Positions 63,344-64,000 of a DNA stretch of 64,000 nucleotides are shown one piece after another. Position 1 is the first letter of the stretch; every line of letters starts with the position of its first letter. Made by a program: the position numbers and the translations under genes. The notes under the pieces were generated by a model. That model had not been told where the DNA came from, searched no databases, and worked only from the letters and a program-made list of their open reading frames with translations. The DNA lies in NCBI RefSeq assembly GCF_003234175.2, contig NZ_CP126257.1:2480001-2544000 (forward strand), written 5' to 3'. The stretch comes from Curtobacterium sp. MCSS17_007. Lineage in GTDB: Bacteria; Actinomycetota; Actinomycetes; Actinomycetales; Microbacteriaceae.

Positions 63344-63425
63344 GCGTCTCACCACGACGGGGGCGTCTCGACGAGCCGAGGCGTCTCGTCGCAGCCCAGG
63401 CGTCTCACCGTCAGCGAGGCGCCTC
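63344..63425. repeat. Five GCGTCTC-type words at 18-19 bp spacing
   Basis: GCGTCTC occurs at 63344, 63363, 63381 and 63400, and GCGCCTC at 63419. Spacing is 19, 18, 19 and 19 bp, with variable bases between. The last copy lies inside the 3' end of the transferase gene. Confidence 0.65.
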
Positions 63426-63998
63426 GTCGGACGGACGGTCGCGATCGGCACCGTCCCACAGGTCGGCGCAGTCGACACCCACGACGCCGGCGCGCCGGAG
63501 CCAGGCGCCGGCGACCCGGTCCGACGGGTCGGCCGTGACCGCCTCGACGAGCGCGTCGCGGCGGGTGGGTCCGACGAGCACCGGGTGGCCCGGACGCTCC
63601 CCGAACACCGCCCGGCGCAGCACGTCCGGATCGTCGACCGTCCCGACGATCCGCCGGACCACCGCGGACGGCAGCGTCGGCAGATCGACGAGCGAGACGC
63701 ACGCCACGGTGTCCCCGTCGAGCGCCCGGAGCCCGGCCGCGAGCGAGGCACCGGGGCCGGCTGACCAGTCCGCGGCGACGATGCTCCGCACACCCCCGCC
63801 GTCCGGCACGAGCTCCCGTGCACCCGTCGCGGCGGCGCCGAGGACCACCACGACCTCGCGACACCCACCGTCGAGCAGCGCTCGGACGCCCAGCTCGACC
63901 CACGGGGTCCCGTCGGGATCGCGCACCAGCGCCTTCGGCATCCCCATCCGCTGGCCGGCACCCGCGGCCAGCAGGACGCCGGTCACCGGGAGCGGCAC
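63411..63998 (-). CDS. MobA-like NTP transferase (molybdenum cofactor cytidylyltransferase type)
   Basis: The 195 residues seen here form a nucleotidyltransferase Rossmann domain with the nucleotide motif GVLLAAGAGQRMGMPKALV and the later SLVDLPTLP metal-binding block. The family includes MocA/MobA enzymes that attach CMP or GMP to molybdopterin. The first start seen is a GTG at 63998, two bases from the window edge, so the true start may lie outside. No other molybdenum gene is visible here. Confidence 0.82.
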   Translation of the reverse strand: MPLPVTGVLLAAGAGQRMGMPKALVRDPDGTPWVELGVRALLDGGCREVVVVLGAAATGARELVPDGGGVRSIVAADWSAGPGASLAAGLRALDGDTVACVSLVDLPTLPSAVVRRIVGTVDDPDVLRRAVFGERPGHPVLVGPTRRDALVEAVTADPSDRVAGAWLRRAGVVGVDCADLWDGADRDRPSDEAPR

Positions 63999-64000
63999 GA

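Overview
The window is high-GC DNA (roughly 70 percent by eye), with ATG/GTG starts, tightly packed genes and almost no AT-rich stretches. It reads as a chromosomal segment of a plant- or soil-associated actinobacterium. Gene content (GAF-ANTAR regulators, IdeR-type iron boxes, leaderless starts, several LacI-controlled sugar loci) fits Microbacteriaceae, perhaps Curtobacterium; the genus is my inference. I see no rRNA, tRNA, insertion sequence, phage or CRISPR array.

Layout. Positions 1-3.7 kb hold a peptide ABC locus (lipoprotein, fused double ATPase, start of a permease), followed by an MFS exporter divergent from an ArsR-type regulator and a frameshifted stress/envelope-type protein. Positions 7.4-23.4 kb form an L-arabinose block: operon araB-araD-araA plus an alditol oxidase, a LacI regulator divergent from a GH127 beta-L-arabinofuranosidase, a second LacI regulator divergent from a ChvE/MmsA/MmsB-type sugar ABC importer, and a GH13 hydrolase. 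Positions 23.4-27.2 kb carry small housekeeping and hypothetical genes. Positions 27.3-33.9 kb form a LacI-controlled beta-galactoside locus (GH35 plus an ABC importer). Positions 33.9-40.5 kb carry three GAF-ANTAR proteins, a 3-hydroxyacyl-CoA dehydrogenase, a GNAT-GrpB fusion and an AraC-type regulator. Positions 40.8-45.8 kb hold a GH51 alpha-L-arabinofuranosidase divergent from a third sugar ABC importer. Positions 46-51.4 kb hold an iron-siderophore uptake locus. Positions 51.6-64 kb carry a bifunctional PBP, a hydrolase, a class A beta-lactamase, a mannitol dehydrogenase, a TetR/MMPL pair, an OhrR-like regulator, an old yellow enzyme and a MobA-like transferase.

How the parts work together. 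The same 12-bp palindrome GTGAGCGCTCAC occurs five times: two at araB, one at the ChvE-type transporter and two in the GH51/ABC divergent region. It thus ties three loci over 30 kb into one apparent arabinose/arabinan regulon. GH51 and GH127 would release L-arabinose from alpha- and beta-linked side chains, the two importers would take it up, and AraA, AraB and AraD would convert it to D-xylulose-5-phosphate. The two other LacI proteins have their own palindromes next to their genes. Iron genes share IdeR/DtxR-type boxes placed on the promoters.

Non-coding structure is the least expected part of the window. There are three recurrent families of intergenic inverted repeats (called A, B and C here), a 51-bp palindrome between convergent genes, and at least fourteen genes whose start codon lies 6-8 bases after a TANNNT-like -10 box, which suggests leaderless transcripts. 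No new defence system or mobile element was found. The features most worth checking are the arabinose regulon, the repeat families and the leaderless starts.
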